From assembly GCA_025024175.1 (NCBI GenBank), contig QCXZ01000041.1, positions 39,675,786-39,739,785 of the forward strand: a DNA stretch of 64,000 bases, read 5' to 3'. The notes under the pieces are model-generated. The model saw nothing but the letters and a program-made list of their open reading frames with translations, was not told the DNA's origin and made no database searches. The translations under genes were made by a program, and so were the position numbers. Each line of letters starts with the position of its first letter. The first letter of the stretch is position 1. Below are positions 1 through 12,749 of this stretch, in pieces. The DNA is from Rhyzopertha dominica. Taxonomy: Eukaryota > Arthropoda > Insecta > Coleoptera > Bostrichidae.

Positions 1-1470
1 TTTATTAGTTCCTTTAGGTGTAAGAAAAGAGTGGCTTTTCAGTATTACAATTATGGGCAGATGATAAGCTACCAACACTTGGACTTGGAAGTCAAGTCAT
101 GTTAATGATGTAGAGGTTTTTCACTGGAATCTGTGTGATTACGGTAGGTACTGCTCTCTATTATAATTATTATAATTTGCTTTCCAGCAAATGTTTCAAA
201 TGTTAATGGGAATTTCAATTACATATTTAGATTAAGTAAGTAGTTACTTGAACCCAGTTGCTTTGGAAATACATATTTAATAGTGTTACTTATCACTGTT
301 ACCTACTACCTATTACACTACCACCTAGTCAATTTATACAATCAGCAACTGTATATTTTTTATTGGTACTAAAACGGGTGAGTTGCACTAATTTATATAT
401 ATCTCAATGAATGATCGATTTAATTTGTATTTCGCAACATTTTTAGAAACAAAACAAAAGATTGGTTGCCCACCCAGTACAAATTCTAACCTTGTTTTAG
501 TAATTTTACTTATAAAAAGGCACTGCTTAATTAGCATACATGCATTAATTGTAGGTATTAGGTGCACAGATAAAGTTGTATGAGGTAGTTCTGGAAGAAG
601 ACACTCTAGGTAGGTACTTATTCCAAACTCTAAATACTACAAATAATAATTAACTGTAAACTTAGAAACTAAAAAGAAAACATGCAGCTTACCTCCGGTT
701 CTAGCGCAGCTGTCCAACTGTTGGCAGAAATGCTGCATCCACTAGCACTATACCAAAGTTCAGATTAGGATCAAAACTGCCATGATGAGTAATCACCGAC
801 TAACCAACTAATGAACTCATAAAATTTAGATTCATATTCATATTCACATGCACAACATATTTTCAGAGTGGTGAATTCGCCATCGCCATTTCAGCATTTC
901 ACCAATTCGCCATTACTTTTTGGCCTTTTCCCGTTGCCCCTTGCCCCTTTGCACAATATATTTTCCCTCTTCGATTCGCCCAACCAATGGAAACTCATCG
1001 CTGCGCCATTCATAGCGCCATCCATTAAACGATAGCACAACTACCGATGCAATATGGTTTGCCAACAATCAGTAATACCATAGATAGATTAATTTATCTA
1101 TGGTAATACCCAAATCAGTACAGCCGCATTTTTAAATACATAACGTACATAAGTAAGCGTTTTTTATCTTCTATTCCAGGGGACAGCCCTCTTTTTTATC
1201 CTACTCTTTTCTTTTCTCTCACATATAGAAAAGTCCTCTTTTTTGCACACCAAACTCAAAATCTAATAAAGCAATATTTTATTTTTTTAAGACAGATACA
1301 CCTTTACAAAATAATAAAACGGGCTGTTACTGATAATAATTACCTATATAGTCACAATGCTTAATCAATTTATTAAGATACAATACAAATGCAAAATCAG
1401 TTCAAGAGAATTGGCTTAATTTGTTTAAGTGAAACGTGCGTGTCCCAATATGTTGAAACCTATTTCTTTT
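1..1470. other. gene-free AT-rich stretch
   Basis: I see no exon with good splice signals and no sustained coding frame here. A slightly GC-richer patch at about 860-1030 repeats the word AATTCGCCAT several times and looks like decayed repeat DNA. A short hairpin with an 11-bp perfect stem (TACCATAGATA pairing with TATCTATGGTA) and an 8-nt loop lies at 1076-1105. Confidence 0.5.
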
Positions 1471-1473
1471 TGG

Positions 1474-1643
1474 TTCAGCAGTATCCCTGCTTCAAGTGCC
1501 TTTGTTGAAAGTGTATTTATTCCATAATGAACAAAATGGAGTAATGATCGAAACCGATGCTCACTGCTCAGTGAACTTAATTGAAAGTGAGCTGTTAATG
1601 TATTTAACTTTGAAATACAACTGCTCAGACTTTTTTAAATGAT
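1474..1643 (+). pseudogene. hAT transposase C-terminal relic
   Basis: The plus strand reads FSSIPASSAFVESVF, a stop, and then in another frame a stretch ending NLIESELLMYLTLKYN..CSDFF. This pattern (SIP-S-AFVE-VF, then E-L-L-L..N..C..F) is the C-terminal dimerisation region of hAT-family transposases. One frameshift and a stop separate the halves and nothing convincing lies upstream, so it is a fragment. The flanking words near 1170 and 1850 (CAGGGGACAGCCCT and GGCAACCCT) may be degraded element ends, but I could not pair them. Confidence 0.45.
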
Positions 1644-1649
1644 GGAGAA

Positions 1650-4600
1650 ATAGAGGCGGCAAAGAATCGAAAGAAGTATTTGTGGAAGAGGTAAACATTT
1701 ATACAGTATATGCATGTTTTCAAATAAAAAGTCTTGCAAAAGTGTTTTATTTTAACAAGTTTTGAATCACTGAAATAATTCTTTTCTATGTCGTTTCTAA
1801 TTTTTTATATTTCGTCCTGTCCTCTATTTTTAATTTTAAAAGCTGGCAACCCTATGCTAATGTGCACAAACCCATTTCATATTTAAGCATCCTAATTACT
1901 GCAATGAAACACGAACTTATTAAAATCCATTAGTATTAATAATAAATTGATAAATATTTTTTTCCATGCATACGATTTGACTTTATTGAAACGTGGTTGT
2001 AACAAAAATAGTATTAGTACCTTCCTACAAAAAAAACCGTACCTACCTGCTTACAAATTCTGTATTTTAATTCGTCACAGATATTTTATCTTCGGTTCTG
2101 TGAACCTTTTCTTATTAGTTTATTATTAAAAAATCATCTACATCCAGAAGTTAGCTATTTAGATACTTGGGTACCAATATTTAGCTTATCCAACATAATT
2201 ACGCTTTTAGCTTCAAGTACGTATTATTCAAACATGTATATAATTACTTATGTATATTATCTCACTTCGTTACCGGATATTAAAGCTTTTCTTAAAAAAA
2301 CGCTTTCACTGAGATGGCTTAGCTACGTGATCGATTTGAAGTATTACAAGATTTGTTCTCATTTTTGGAATCCCAAAATCGCACAGAGTAAAAAGCACCG
2401 TCTCTATTTTCTATAACTTAAGTGGGTTAAAAGGATAATTTTGCCAGGTTTATAATGTTTTAAGAANTGGGGCCTATGTTTACAACTGAAAACTAGTAAA
2501 CCAGTCATTAAAAGGGACTNTNAAATATTATTCCTTAAAAGTAGTACATATAGGTATAGTTTCAAATAATCATATAAACAATGCGGGAATCAAGATCCTT
2601 GAAAATTACTATTATACTGATCGAGAATGTATTGCAGCGTATTCAAAATGACAGGGATCTGTGGTATAGATTTGATTTCGAATATCGATTTTGTTATTAG
2701 CGATATTTTTCGATATATCTATATGTTCAAATATGATATCGATAAAAGTAAATGTCGACATTATATAGCGATAAATATCTATATCCGATGTAAAGACGTC
2801 AATATTGGGACATATGAATAATTTACCAAAGCCGTATGACTGTCGATATCTATAGGTATCGATATAACTCGATATCTTTTTTTTAATTTACTGCTTAAAA
2901 AGTATATTACACAATTCCAAGCGACAACGCTTATCGTTCTTGCTTTATGGTAGGTACATAATGCTGTGGGTTTTGATGATGCTGATAGGCTTTTAGAGTC
3001 TTTAAAAATACTATTTATTGGTCAAGTTGTGATTTACATCGCGTGAAATGCAGCGATTCCATGACTTAATGCGTTTGAGGCGCAGCAAAAATTAGAAACT
3101 TTTCCTAAGTAGGTGTGTTTTTCGAACTAAAGTACTATTTCAAAACTACAACATCTAAAAGCACTTTTTTTTATTTTTAGAGCTATATTTAACAAAATCT
3201 TAGTGTCAATATTTTTATATAATCTGGTCTGCCTCACGTTAATCTTAAAACCTGAAATAATATTGCGAGTAGATATACATAAGTAGCATAAAGATATTTC
3301 CATTTTATTTCAGGTAGAACCATGGACATTGCACAAACTTTAACCACAACAAAGTTGGTAGTATTAGTTATTATTATAGTATTATTTTCTGCTGTCACAA
3401 AAACGATGTTACAACACGTTAGTTTTGTTGCTTCACATTTGCGTTAAAAAATTGAGTAATATAATGCAATTTAATGTGTTTTGTATAAATGTGTATGAAA
3501 ACCGTATGTATTATTAACCGTTTGTTTATGTGATATCAACATCTAGAATTGAAAGGGTGTATATAAAGTTATTTAGATAATAATTTTTTTATTCGCTATT
3601 TATTTTGAATAAACTGTGGTTCTGCAATTTTTGAAGAACATATACGTAAGGCACGTACAGTTGGATTACTCTGCCGACTTCTTTTGTTTTATATAAAAAA
3701 TAATCAATAAGTAATTCAAAATACGTCGATATTTTCACGAATTATTATCATGGACAATTCGAAGCATAAGTAGTTATTTTATAAGTGTTTCAGATAGAAT
3801 TTTATCTACGCAAGAATGTAAAGACGCGAGAGCGAATTCGAGCGTTTAATTTTTCTTAGTTGGACAAAATGCGACTGAAACACGAATGTAATACGTTTTA
3901 TCCATAATCACAGGCATTTAGAACCAAAATCGCCGGAATTTCATCAGATTTCATAAAAAAATAATTTGACAGTTCGCTGGCAACGGCTGCCACTCCAAAA
4001 ATCATAGAAATTTACTAAAGAAATATCGGGAGGTGTTGAATTATTGCTATTTATTTTGGATTGTTTATTGACTCCATTTGCAAAAATTTGTGAAGCTGGT
4101 GAGAAATGAAAGAAAGTGGTCTTGGTATAATCCTGAAGGAAGCTATGAAGCAACCCTATATACATTTATTGGCTGTGAAGTCCAAGGAACATTATGAAAA
4201 AGTATTTTTCCAATTTAACGAATAAACCGAAAAACGTTAATAAATTTTATTGTTAATCTTAATAATAAATAAATAAAATGTGATTGATTGACATTGTATT
4301 TTTCTTTATCTCACTAGCGAAGCAAAGTAATTTCATTATTCCACTAGTGGACGAAGTGGTACTTTATACGGTTCTTAAGTAAGGATAAAACTTCAATTAT
4401 AAAGTGATAATGGATAAACATTATTAATTTCCCAACAAATCGAACTTTGGTAGCTTTTGCTCTCATGATTACTATATAAATAATAAAAGTGTTAAACGTA
4501 AGCTTCCTCTAAATCGCGAGGTTGCGGGTTCCATTCCTGCCTAGGCCAAGGATTTTTATGTAAACGTATAATATTCACAAGCCAACATCAGGAGAATTAA

Positions 4601-6640
4601 GAAGATATACTTAAGTATTTAGAAGGAATTAAGTCAAAATAGGAAGAAACGCTTATTTAACCCAAATAACCGATTTAGACTTTGAAGGTACTGCAGTTGA
4701 ATCTAAATAGGCTTAAACATCTCCCAGTTTTAGTAATTTGTCTCTCCACTAATCCAATTTTTTGTAAGTCATTAATAAAAAAAATAGTGAGCAAGGATTC
4801 ATTTTTAGCAGCTGAAAGAAATTTTGAGAGCATTTGAATGTTAAAACGTTGCTGCACAGTTCCGTATCACGGTGATGTAGTCACATATTGCTTTAACGGA
4901 AATATCGATGGTAAATAGCATAAGAATAATGCGTAATATAGGTATTGGTAAATAATCGGAGTAAAGGAAAACTGAACGTTTATCATACACGTGTCAAGAA
5001 TTGTGCCACAGTCAAATGTCGATAAGCGATAGCCCTTACCAAAAAGCATATTGTTTGTATTATGCAAATACAGGTTAGTGACAATAAAATGGATAACCGT
5101 TATGAAGATAATTTTAATACATCAACTTGTAAATAGTAACGTTGTCTGTATAATTAAAAACGTATGTAAACATCAATTTTGAAATTGCAAAGTAGTCTAT
5201 TGCAATGTGAGATTACTTTTATCTGATACCTATTGAATTATATGTAGTAAAGGTTTGTATGCAATAATTGCATCCTTAATTTTTATAAACTATATTTTAC
5301 ACGTGCTTATTTTGACACCAACAATTTAAGCAACATTTATAGTATTATAATTTACTTCCTATAGGATAACCCAAAAGCAGAATATATGAAAGCTAATAGG
5401 CAAAAGAAATAACTCTTTTATAACAGAAAAAGAATCATAAACACTTACGCGTCATAAAAAGTTGAGTGTTTTCTTGCACTATGAGGTCGGACAATTAAAC
5501 TAACCCTGTTCTGTAAGTATAGGCACAATCAATTATGAAATTAAGAATACAAAATACTAGCAAATATACTCCTATTTAACAATGATGTAAACAGTGAGTT
5601 AATAGAGCAATATGATCAATAATATCGATGCACCTATATATACTTCCTCCGCGTAGATTCAATCAGACTAATAAAGTTTTGATGAATGGAAAATCAGACT
5701 AGAGCAATATATTCAAAATGTTTAATGTATCGCGGTCATATTAGTATTAAAAGAAGAGTTGCTGTCAAATATGATAGCCAGATCTTTTATATACGTAAAC
5801 GTATAGATTCTTTATAACTTATTATTAAACAAACAATCATTCACCCGACTAAGATGGGATAATTCTTTTTATGACAGCGTTCCTTTGTTAATGTTTATGT
5901 TTAACGGATGTAATATTGTTGTCAAGTATTTATTTTATGATTTTTTTACAAGTTTGACTTTAAGATATTCAATTAGTAATCAATTTAGGAAAATCTGGGA
6001 ATAATCTAATAGTTATAATGTAAACACAATAATATATATTCTTTTTAGTCTTGAAAAAGAAACATAAGGTCCTTAAACATCAACAAATTAACATTTGAGT
6101 TTTAAATTTTTACCATTGTTCCATCATGCTACGACCGAGTGATGAAGGGTTTTTAAATTTCAAATTTCGTAACCAGCTAAGAAATGTAAAACCATGGAAG
6201 CAATTTTTAAAATTTTCCTGCTAACACTCTCAACAGGTACTGCAATGTTGTTTATCGACTTCCTCATTCCTTAATTCAATATCTATGCTTTATTTCGAAC
6301 TGCACACGTTTTGGTCAAATAAAAATTTAACGCTAATTATAAGGCGATACGTATACCAAGTAGGTCTACAATTGCATGTTTTATGTGTATCCAAAATAAA
6401 GATACGCACAATAGTTGACCCTGAGGTCTGATTTCATAATAGAACCTAATAATCACTTCAAGATCATTCCGCCAGGTGGAATTGTACATTTCAAATAGCA
6501 ATAAAAATAAATCTTGCCAATATGGACCTGTCTAACCGTCAAATGCAGGAACGTATGTGAACTGCTTAACATCACTTACCTTTTGTTTGAGTGCCACTGC
6601 ACTCTAAAAACCAAATTCTTATCCGGACCGGGAAGATGCT
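1650..6640. other. gene-free stretch upstream of JHAMT-like gene A
   Basis: There is only AT-rich DNA with short spurious frames here. A cluster of ATCGAT/CGATA words lies at about 2670-2880. A tRNA-derived-looking B box (GCGGGTTCCATTCCTGCC) lies at about 4525-4542 without a recognisable cloverleaf, so it is probably SINE debris. Ambiguous bases occur near 2467 and 2520. I found no supported exon. Confidence 0.5.
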
Positions 6641-6651
6641 CCCCCTCCTTG

Positions 6652-6659
6652 TATATAAG
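6652..6659 (+). promoter_or_regulatory. TATA box of JHAMT-like gene A
   Basis: TATATAAG lies 90 bp upstream of the chosen ATG. A start site about 30 bp downstream (near 6682) would give a 5' leader of roughly 60 nt with no upstream ATG. No strong initiator motif is visible at that position. Confidence 0.55.
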
Positions 6660-6741
6660 CTGTCGGTATACCAAAAACTAATTGTAGTTGCCCACCTTAA
6701 GCCCACAAAGACAGTACAATTATCAAATTAACAACATTCAA

Positions 6742-7694
6742 ATGATCCAGCCTAAGCTTTACTACAAAAACAACACCCTGCAGAAGAACGACACCAAGTT
6801 CGTGTTGGACAACTACAGCCACCTAGTGCGCTGGAACCTCGACGAGAGGGAGGACGTCATCGACGTCGGCTGCGGGCTCGGAGACGTCACCTGCGAGCTC
6901 CTGGTGCCGCGTCTTCCCGAAACCGTCGGCAACGTCGTCGGTGTCGACTACTCCGACGACATGCTCGAGTTCGCGCGCTCCAAGTGGCCTACGTCGGCGG
7001 TCACCTTCGACAAGCTGGACCTGGGGGCGACCCAGCCCCCGGTGGACTACGAAGAAGCCTTCCACCACGCGTTTTCCTTCTACTGTCTCCACTGGGTGCA
7101 ACAGCAAAGGTAATGCGGTGGGTGGGTGGTTTTAGCACTTTTTTTACTGCTTCTGTGTAGACGCGCGCTGCAAAACATCTACGATATTCTACGTCCTGGA
7201 GGAGATGCGCTCCTGAGTTTTTTGGCCAGTAATCCGATATACACCATATACGAGAAGATGGCGAATAACAACAAGTGGAAACCCTACATGCACGACTACA
7301 AGAAGTACATTTCGCCGTACCATACATGTGAGAGTCCCGCTAAAGAATTTCGTTCCATATTGACGGAAACGGGATTCGACTGCAGGGTGTGCGAAGTTCT
7401 GGATAGGAGCTTCACGTTTGCAAATTTCAACGTGTTGAAGCGTAAGTAGAATTTTTGTTAAGAATCTTCCAATTTGTGAGTGGTTTGGCTATTTCAGAGT
7501 CTGTTATGGCCGTTAGTCCTTTCATAACTAAAATTCCTGAAAATATGTGGGAGGACTATATCGCGGACTATATAAAAGAAGTGAGAAGAACAAAAGGTGT
7601 CAAACTAGAAGAAAATAATAACAACAATGATGAAAAGATCCACGTCGAGTACAAAATATTTGTAGTTTTTGCCATCAAACCGCTCAAGCTATAA
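6742..7694 (+). CDS. JHAMT-like SAM-dependent methyltransferase, gene A (3 exons)
   Basis: The predicted enzyme moves a methyl group from S-adenosylmethionine to a carboxylic acid; in this insect family that is usually juvenile hormone acid or farnesoic acid, in the cytosol. Exons are 6742-7109, 7161-7441 and 7498-7694, joined by GT-AG introns of 51 and 56 bp, and encode 281 residues, the usual family length. The SAM-binding motif DVGCGLGDVT is at residues 41-50, the acidic post-motif VGVDYS at 67-71, and the family block FSFYCLHWVQ at 111-120; LQKND near residue 13 is also typical. The start is the first ATG after the TATA box and aligns with gene B. Poly(A) signals are ATTAAA at 7751 and AATAAA at 7789. 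Exon 1 is strikingly GC-rich while exons 2-3 are AT-rich. The fold and family are fairly sure; the exact substrate is not shown by the sequence. Confidence 0.88.
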
Positions 7695-7799
7695 TATGTT
7701 AAGTATATTTATTTTGTAATTAATTGTTGTACAGTATTATTTATTATTATATTAAAGAGATATATTTTATTTAAACCACTTGTTGTTTAATAAACAATC

Positions 7800-8870
7800 A
7801 TTTTACGGGTAGGATAAATTGTATAAATCTTTTCTTATCAAATATTTCGTGATTTCGGTAAAGTAAGATTATAAAATGAAATCAGTGGATTCAAGATACT
7901 CCTCCGTAACTGTTAAATTAATTCCATTTGTGTTTAAAGAACAATTTTGAGTATTTATTTCGGAAATGCAAACCTGTAAAACAGATACGAAAGGAAGGCA
8001 AGATTTGCACAATTAACCTGTACTCTTCTTTTTCATTTATATAAAATATACATTTTTGTTATTTTAACGATAATTCGTGGAAAAATTAGTATTGAGTTTT
8101 ATAGATATTGTGCACAATTTTCTTCTTGCATTTCTAAAATTTAAAAATCCTCTTTAAAAATTGTACACAAAGTTAAATCCATCACTTTATTAATATAACA
8201 AATCCACTTAGAGTAATGGATTAGTTTTTAACTTTAAACAAATTTCAGTTTTTTAAAAAGGTTACACTATTGTCTCTACTAATGAACTGCTAAGAAACAA
8301 CTGGTGTTTGCTTTGTATGCATTTTTCTGTCAGATAATCGAAAAACACATAATCAGCCATTGAATAAAGGACTTTAGAAAAGTCATAAAGTAGAAAGGAA
8401 ACAGGAGATTTCGTTATGCTCATTCGAAGATAACAAGCGCAATAAAGATTAACAAGTCACCACATGTAGGAGTTATTTTAAAAAAATTTAAAATCCTTCG
8501 TTATAAGCAAAACTTACAAAATATTGCATTGGCGGTTACTATGCATGCATTTTTGGACTTATAGATGCCTGGAGATGTTTCTTAACTCTGTTTAATAAGC
8601 GTATTGCAGTTTGTAATAATAATTCATATTAGAATCATCGCGCGAGACGTTAAAAAGTTGTTTAGTTACAACTGCTTTTTTAAAGATATATATACGCGTA
8701 CTGCCGTATAATTTCTTAGGGTAATGTTAAACATTGTAAAGTTCAATATTGAAATGCTGATTAGGTACTTTTGAAACTAATAACTTTGAATGTATATGAT
8801 AAGACAAACATATCTTTAATTAATAATTAAATAAAGAAAAGTTGAAAAAATATTTAAAGTAACATATAGA
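7800..8870. other. gene-free AT-rich stretch
   Basis: This is low-complexity AT-rich DNA downstream of gene A. I see no exon, repeat pair or RNA gene that I can support. Confidence 0.5.
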
Positions 8871-8874
8871 ATAC

Positions 8875-9600
8875 GGAACGAGGGTTATTTATAAAAATAA
8901 AAAACGCTGAAGCAGGAAACTTGAGATTTAAAAAAAAGATTTATTTTGAGATGGTTGAAACAGAACATAATGGAACAACAATTGGAAAAAGTTTACAAAT
9001 AAAACAAAATACGTCGTCTACTGACTAATCTCCATATTTAATAAATAAAAAGGTTTACAATTATCAAAAAGAACAACTATGTTTAAGAATTGTCACTTTC
9101 AGTGTCGATGTCGTATTTTTACAAAGTTGGCTATTGATTGCAATGTTGTGTTTTTACAAAAAGTAATAATAACCTTTGTTCAATATCTTAAATTTTAACT
9201 TTTTTTTTGCTATCTTTAGCATTACTTCAGACTGGGCTTAAGCACTAGTAGAACAATAATTTAAAAAAATATAACAAAAACACGATTTGTGTCAGCATAC
9301 AAAAGGTTATCATCTGTAGATATCAATATTTGTAAAATCTGAATTCTTTCACTTTCTCTGGTTATCTCTTGTGGATAGAAACTAGTCGAAGTTTTTTTCT
9401 TCCTTAATTTAACATACTATGCAAGGGCTTACTGCAGTCGGAATGAAGATAAAGTACTAGCAGGTAACCCACATTACTTCGAGTAAAATTTTTTTGAGAT
9501 GTTATAAGGATTGATTATTTGTGTTATATTGCAAGTTAAGTAATCACACTTTAAACATTTCCTTGCCTGCTTCTCTATCTTATCACCCTTAGTAGTTAGT
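8875..9600. mobile_element. degenerate repeat, sibling of the 22.3-23.7 kb element
   Basis: Several blocks match the 22.3-23.7 kb element in the same order and orientation: GATTTATTTTGA near 8936 and 22419, CTCCATATTTAAT near 9028 and 22612, TAAGCACT..TAGAACA near 9239 and 23091, and CTGAATTCTTTCA followed by GGGCTTACTGCA near 9339 and 9426. The copy is heavily diverged and has no usable frame. Its right terminal repeat is not recognisable. Confidence 0.5.
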
Positions 9601-10905
9601 ATATTACTACTCTGAATTTTAAGAATGTAGAGTACTTATGTTTTACACGTTTATATTTTAGTAATAATCTTTTTTTAGTTATCTAACGTAAATATTTCTT
9701 GGGGAATCAAATATTTTTTGCAAAATGGTAATACCGAACAATCTTTTTACCTTATTTTATAATATGGGTTTGTTTGAAATTATAGGTTTAGACTTCAATG
9801 TGTAAAACGTTTGTTTTGATGATTGCTGCTCTTATAATACAGAGCAGTTAAGCAATACTTATTGTCAATCAATATCTTCATTTGTAAAAACACCAGTTCA
9901 GCGGATCACGCTCAAAAACTTGAAAATGATCAGTTACATGGAGAACTCATCTAAATTCTAGCAAGGTAGGAACGTAATTTGTACATGACGTAAAAATTAA
10001 ATAATCTGTTAGATTTTTAATTCCAGATTTCCTCGAGGTGTCATGGCCACAATTTCTCCAAAGACAAATACTTACCTAGCCTAATCTATAATGGAATGCA
10101 ATCGATGCTCCTAAAATATACTAGATGGACCATGACCTTTTTACGGAGAGAAAGTACCTAAGTACCAAAGTGCCCATCTACTGGCAGTTTAACCCAAATC
10201 AAATCCGGTCCAGTTGAGTATTTTCTAAGTTCATCTTTGAGGTGAAAAACTGTCGAACAACAACGGTCAAAAACCAGCCGGTCACTGAACCTATACCTTG
10301 AGGAGAAATTTTACTTGTGTGCTAACGTAAAAGAGACCGAATATCTCACAGGAAATTTGTTATCCATGTTTATGGGGCTAGCGACGATTCCTGGAAAAAA
10401 ATCGCCTCTCTATCCGATGTGCCAGCCTGAAAAAATGTTAAAGAAGCGAACATAAACCAGAATCTGAATACGTAATCGTCATTATAAATTACGACGATTT
10501 ACATCCAGCAAGGAGGCTAGACGGTGAAAAAAGTGGTTGTCGTCCAGTTTGATTTTTTGTGCGCGATGGGCACCGCGGAACTAACCTACCCCGTTTAGAG
10601 CTATCATTTTGTAAACACCTGCCCCAGACGCTGCCAATTACGGATTAAACTCACTTCACCAGCCGCGGTGTCATTCATTCATACTGGGTTAAAGAACCGC
10701 ATAAATTTTTGGGTTTTCGTTTTGCTGTCTAATTTATTTCACTCTTGAGACCATGATTACAATCCTCTAAACGTTGTTTAGTTTAAAAATACTGTCTGGA
10801 AATATTTTTTATTTCATCTTCAAAAAGGTTTGCATTATTACACAGCACACAGCTTTTGTACTTGAATTTCATTTGATTAGATAAATGTTGTTCTAGAACG
10901 AAAGT
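9600..10905. other. gene-free stretch
   Basis: The composition is more even at 10050-10700 than around it, but all frames are broken by stops and I recognise no protein motif. It may be old transposon DNA. Confidence 0.4.
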
Positions 10906-10911
10906 ATAACA

Positions 10912-11630
10912 AAAACCGCTGCAAATTGAATCAATATTTCCACATCCAATTGTCAAAATGACATTTACGTTTTTATTTCTTACACTATACGATTAGTAAT
11001 CGGGTTTTGACCATTTTTTCTCTCTACACATTTTTTCTAAGACAAACAGCCCTCGTGATATTAGCAGAAATATATAAATTTTTAAAATTGGTTTTTCCAA
11101 ATAACTCAAAAATTATTAACTTAACAAAAAAATTACAAGTGTGATTTCAGATCAGAAATTTGATTTTCTATATAATACTAAAGTTTAAAAAAATCTTACG
11201 AGCAGGGTGCAAAATAGGTTTTTTGGAAATATTTCGAAAATGTCAACATTTTGGATAAATTTTCTAAGACACTTTTTGTGAGAAATTTCATTTCCTATCT
11301 GATGGTATTTTCATTTTTTTAATATATTAAATATATTTGGAGATATGTAGGAAAAACCGTTTTCTTTAAGTGACGCTATTTTGCTAATATCTTCTAAACA
11401 GTTTGCTGCACCGAAAATTAATAACAACGAATAATACTCGCAGTTATACTATTAATCACATACTAAAACGAAAAAAATAAAAATTTGCAAAAAGGGTATT
11501 TATCCCCCAGTTGTGCCCCCTTCCAGATACCCTACTTACCCCACAATCAATAGGTCGCTTTAGGAAGTTGAGATTTATACGTTTGCCAAATTTCAAGTCT
11601 TTCGAAAGTTATCGTGTCCACAAACAAAAC
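10912..11630 (+). repeat. dispersed repeat, copy 1 (second copy at 63.0 kb)
   Basis: About 700 bp match 63005-63730 closely and in the same orientation. Shared blocks include CAAATTRAATCAATAYTTCC, TCTCTACACATTTTTTCTAA, AGGTTTTTTGGAAATATTTC and CTACTTACCCCACAA. The start carries TTCCACATCCAATTG. The copy loses similarity after about 11630, before the microsatellite and right terminus present in the other copy. It has no coding capacity. Confidence 0.75.
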
Positions 11631-11699
11631 CACACTTGGCAACACTTGGTTCATTCACTTTGGAGAAGGAGAACTGTATCTAGCACTAGCCGTGTGTAG

Positions 11700-12720
11700 T
11701 TTTGATATTAAATGCTATTAGACTTTTGATAACTTCATTCATATATATAGTCTTTGCGTTTCCAAATGTTATTACCATGATGAAACAATGTTAGAAAATG
11801 CAGAGACGAAGTAATGTCCATTTGAAAAGATTTTAAAATTTTTTTACACAAAAATCATGAGTAAATATTGCAGTGTTGGACTGGATTCGATGCGTGGCAG
11901 CAGAGATTTTTTTGTGAATTCAGCTTAATAGTGTAGACGGCACACTATAACTCGTTTTAAAACTTACATTTAACAAAAGACATTTTAAAGCCTTTTGTCC
12001 AAGCAAAAAAAGTAAAAACTTGTTGAACCATTAAACCGAATTTGGATGAATGACATTGAGGGTTTAATTCAGATCCTAACACAATGTTTTAGCATACTTT
12101 TCGCTAAAAAAATAATGCCGAATATAACTCTAAGATACGAAATTGAAAAAATTTTTTTATTTGTATGTATCTGTTTCTTAAACAATTAAAGAGATTATCA
12201 CCAAAACAAGTACTCGTAGCTATATCGAAATGTTATATTACTTACGGCGATGTCATAATTTTATAAAACATTTGATTTAATATATCTATAGGTAAGAAAT
12301 ATTTCACCATTTCTGGGAATGCTGATATCTTGATTGTATATGTAATAGGTAAATCGTATTATATCCCTTTAATAATACTTGAGCTAGCAAAGAATTTCTT
12401 GTGACAAATACAACTTACAAACTTGCAGTTTTTATTAACAAATCAACTCTGAAGCCTATCCTAGGTGTCTTATGAATAAAACCGATAGAACATGATCATG
12501 AGCATTCTAAATCTGAATAAAGCTTTATAAATGGCGAACAAATTACCCTACAGCTTAGTCAGGTGAAAATGTTCTTACATCAAATGATAAATAATGAAAA
12601 ATAATCATTACCTGAATTCATTTTTAATTAAAGTACGTGATATTTTAATGGGTCAAATGGCATATATATGAACTGAAAAAGTATTATACTCGCAGATCCT
12701 TTATATAATCAGGGCGTCGA
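11700..12720. other. gene-free stretch
   Basis: AT-rich sequence with no supported exon, repeat boundary or RNA gene. Confidence 0.45.
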
Positions 12721-12749
12721 TCGCAATAAATAACAAATCCTTTTAACTA

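Noticed and set aside
4500..4555. Possible tRNA gene
   Set aside because: Only a B-box-like segment is present; no A box at the right distance and no cloverleaf.
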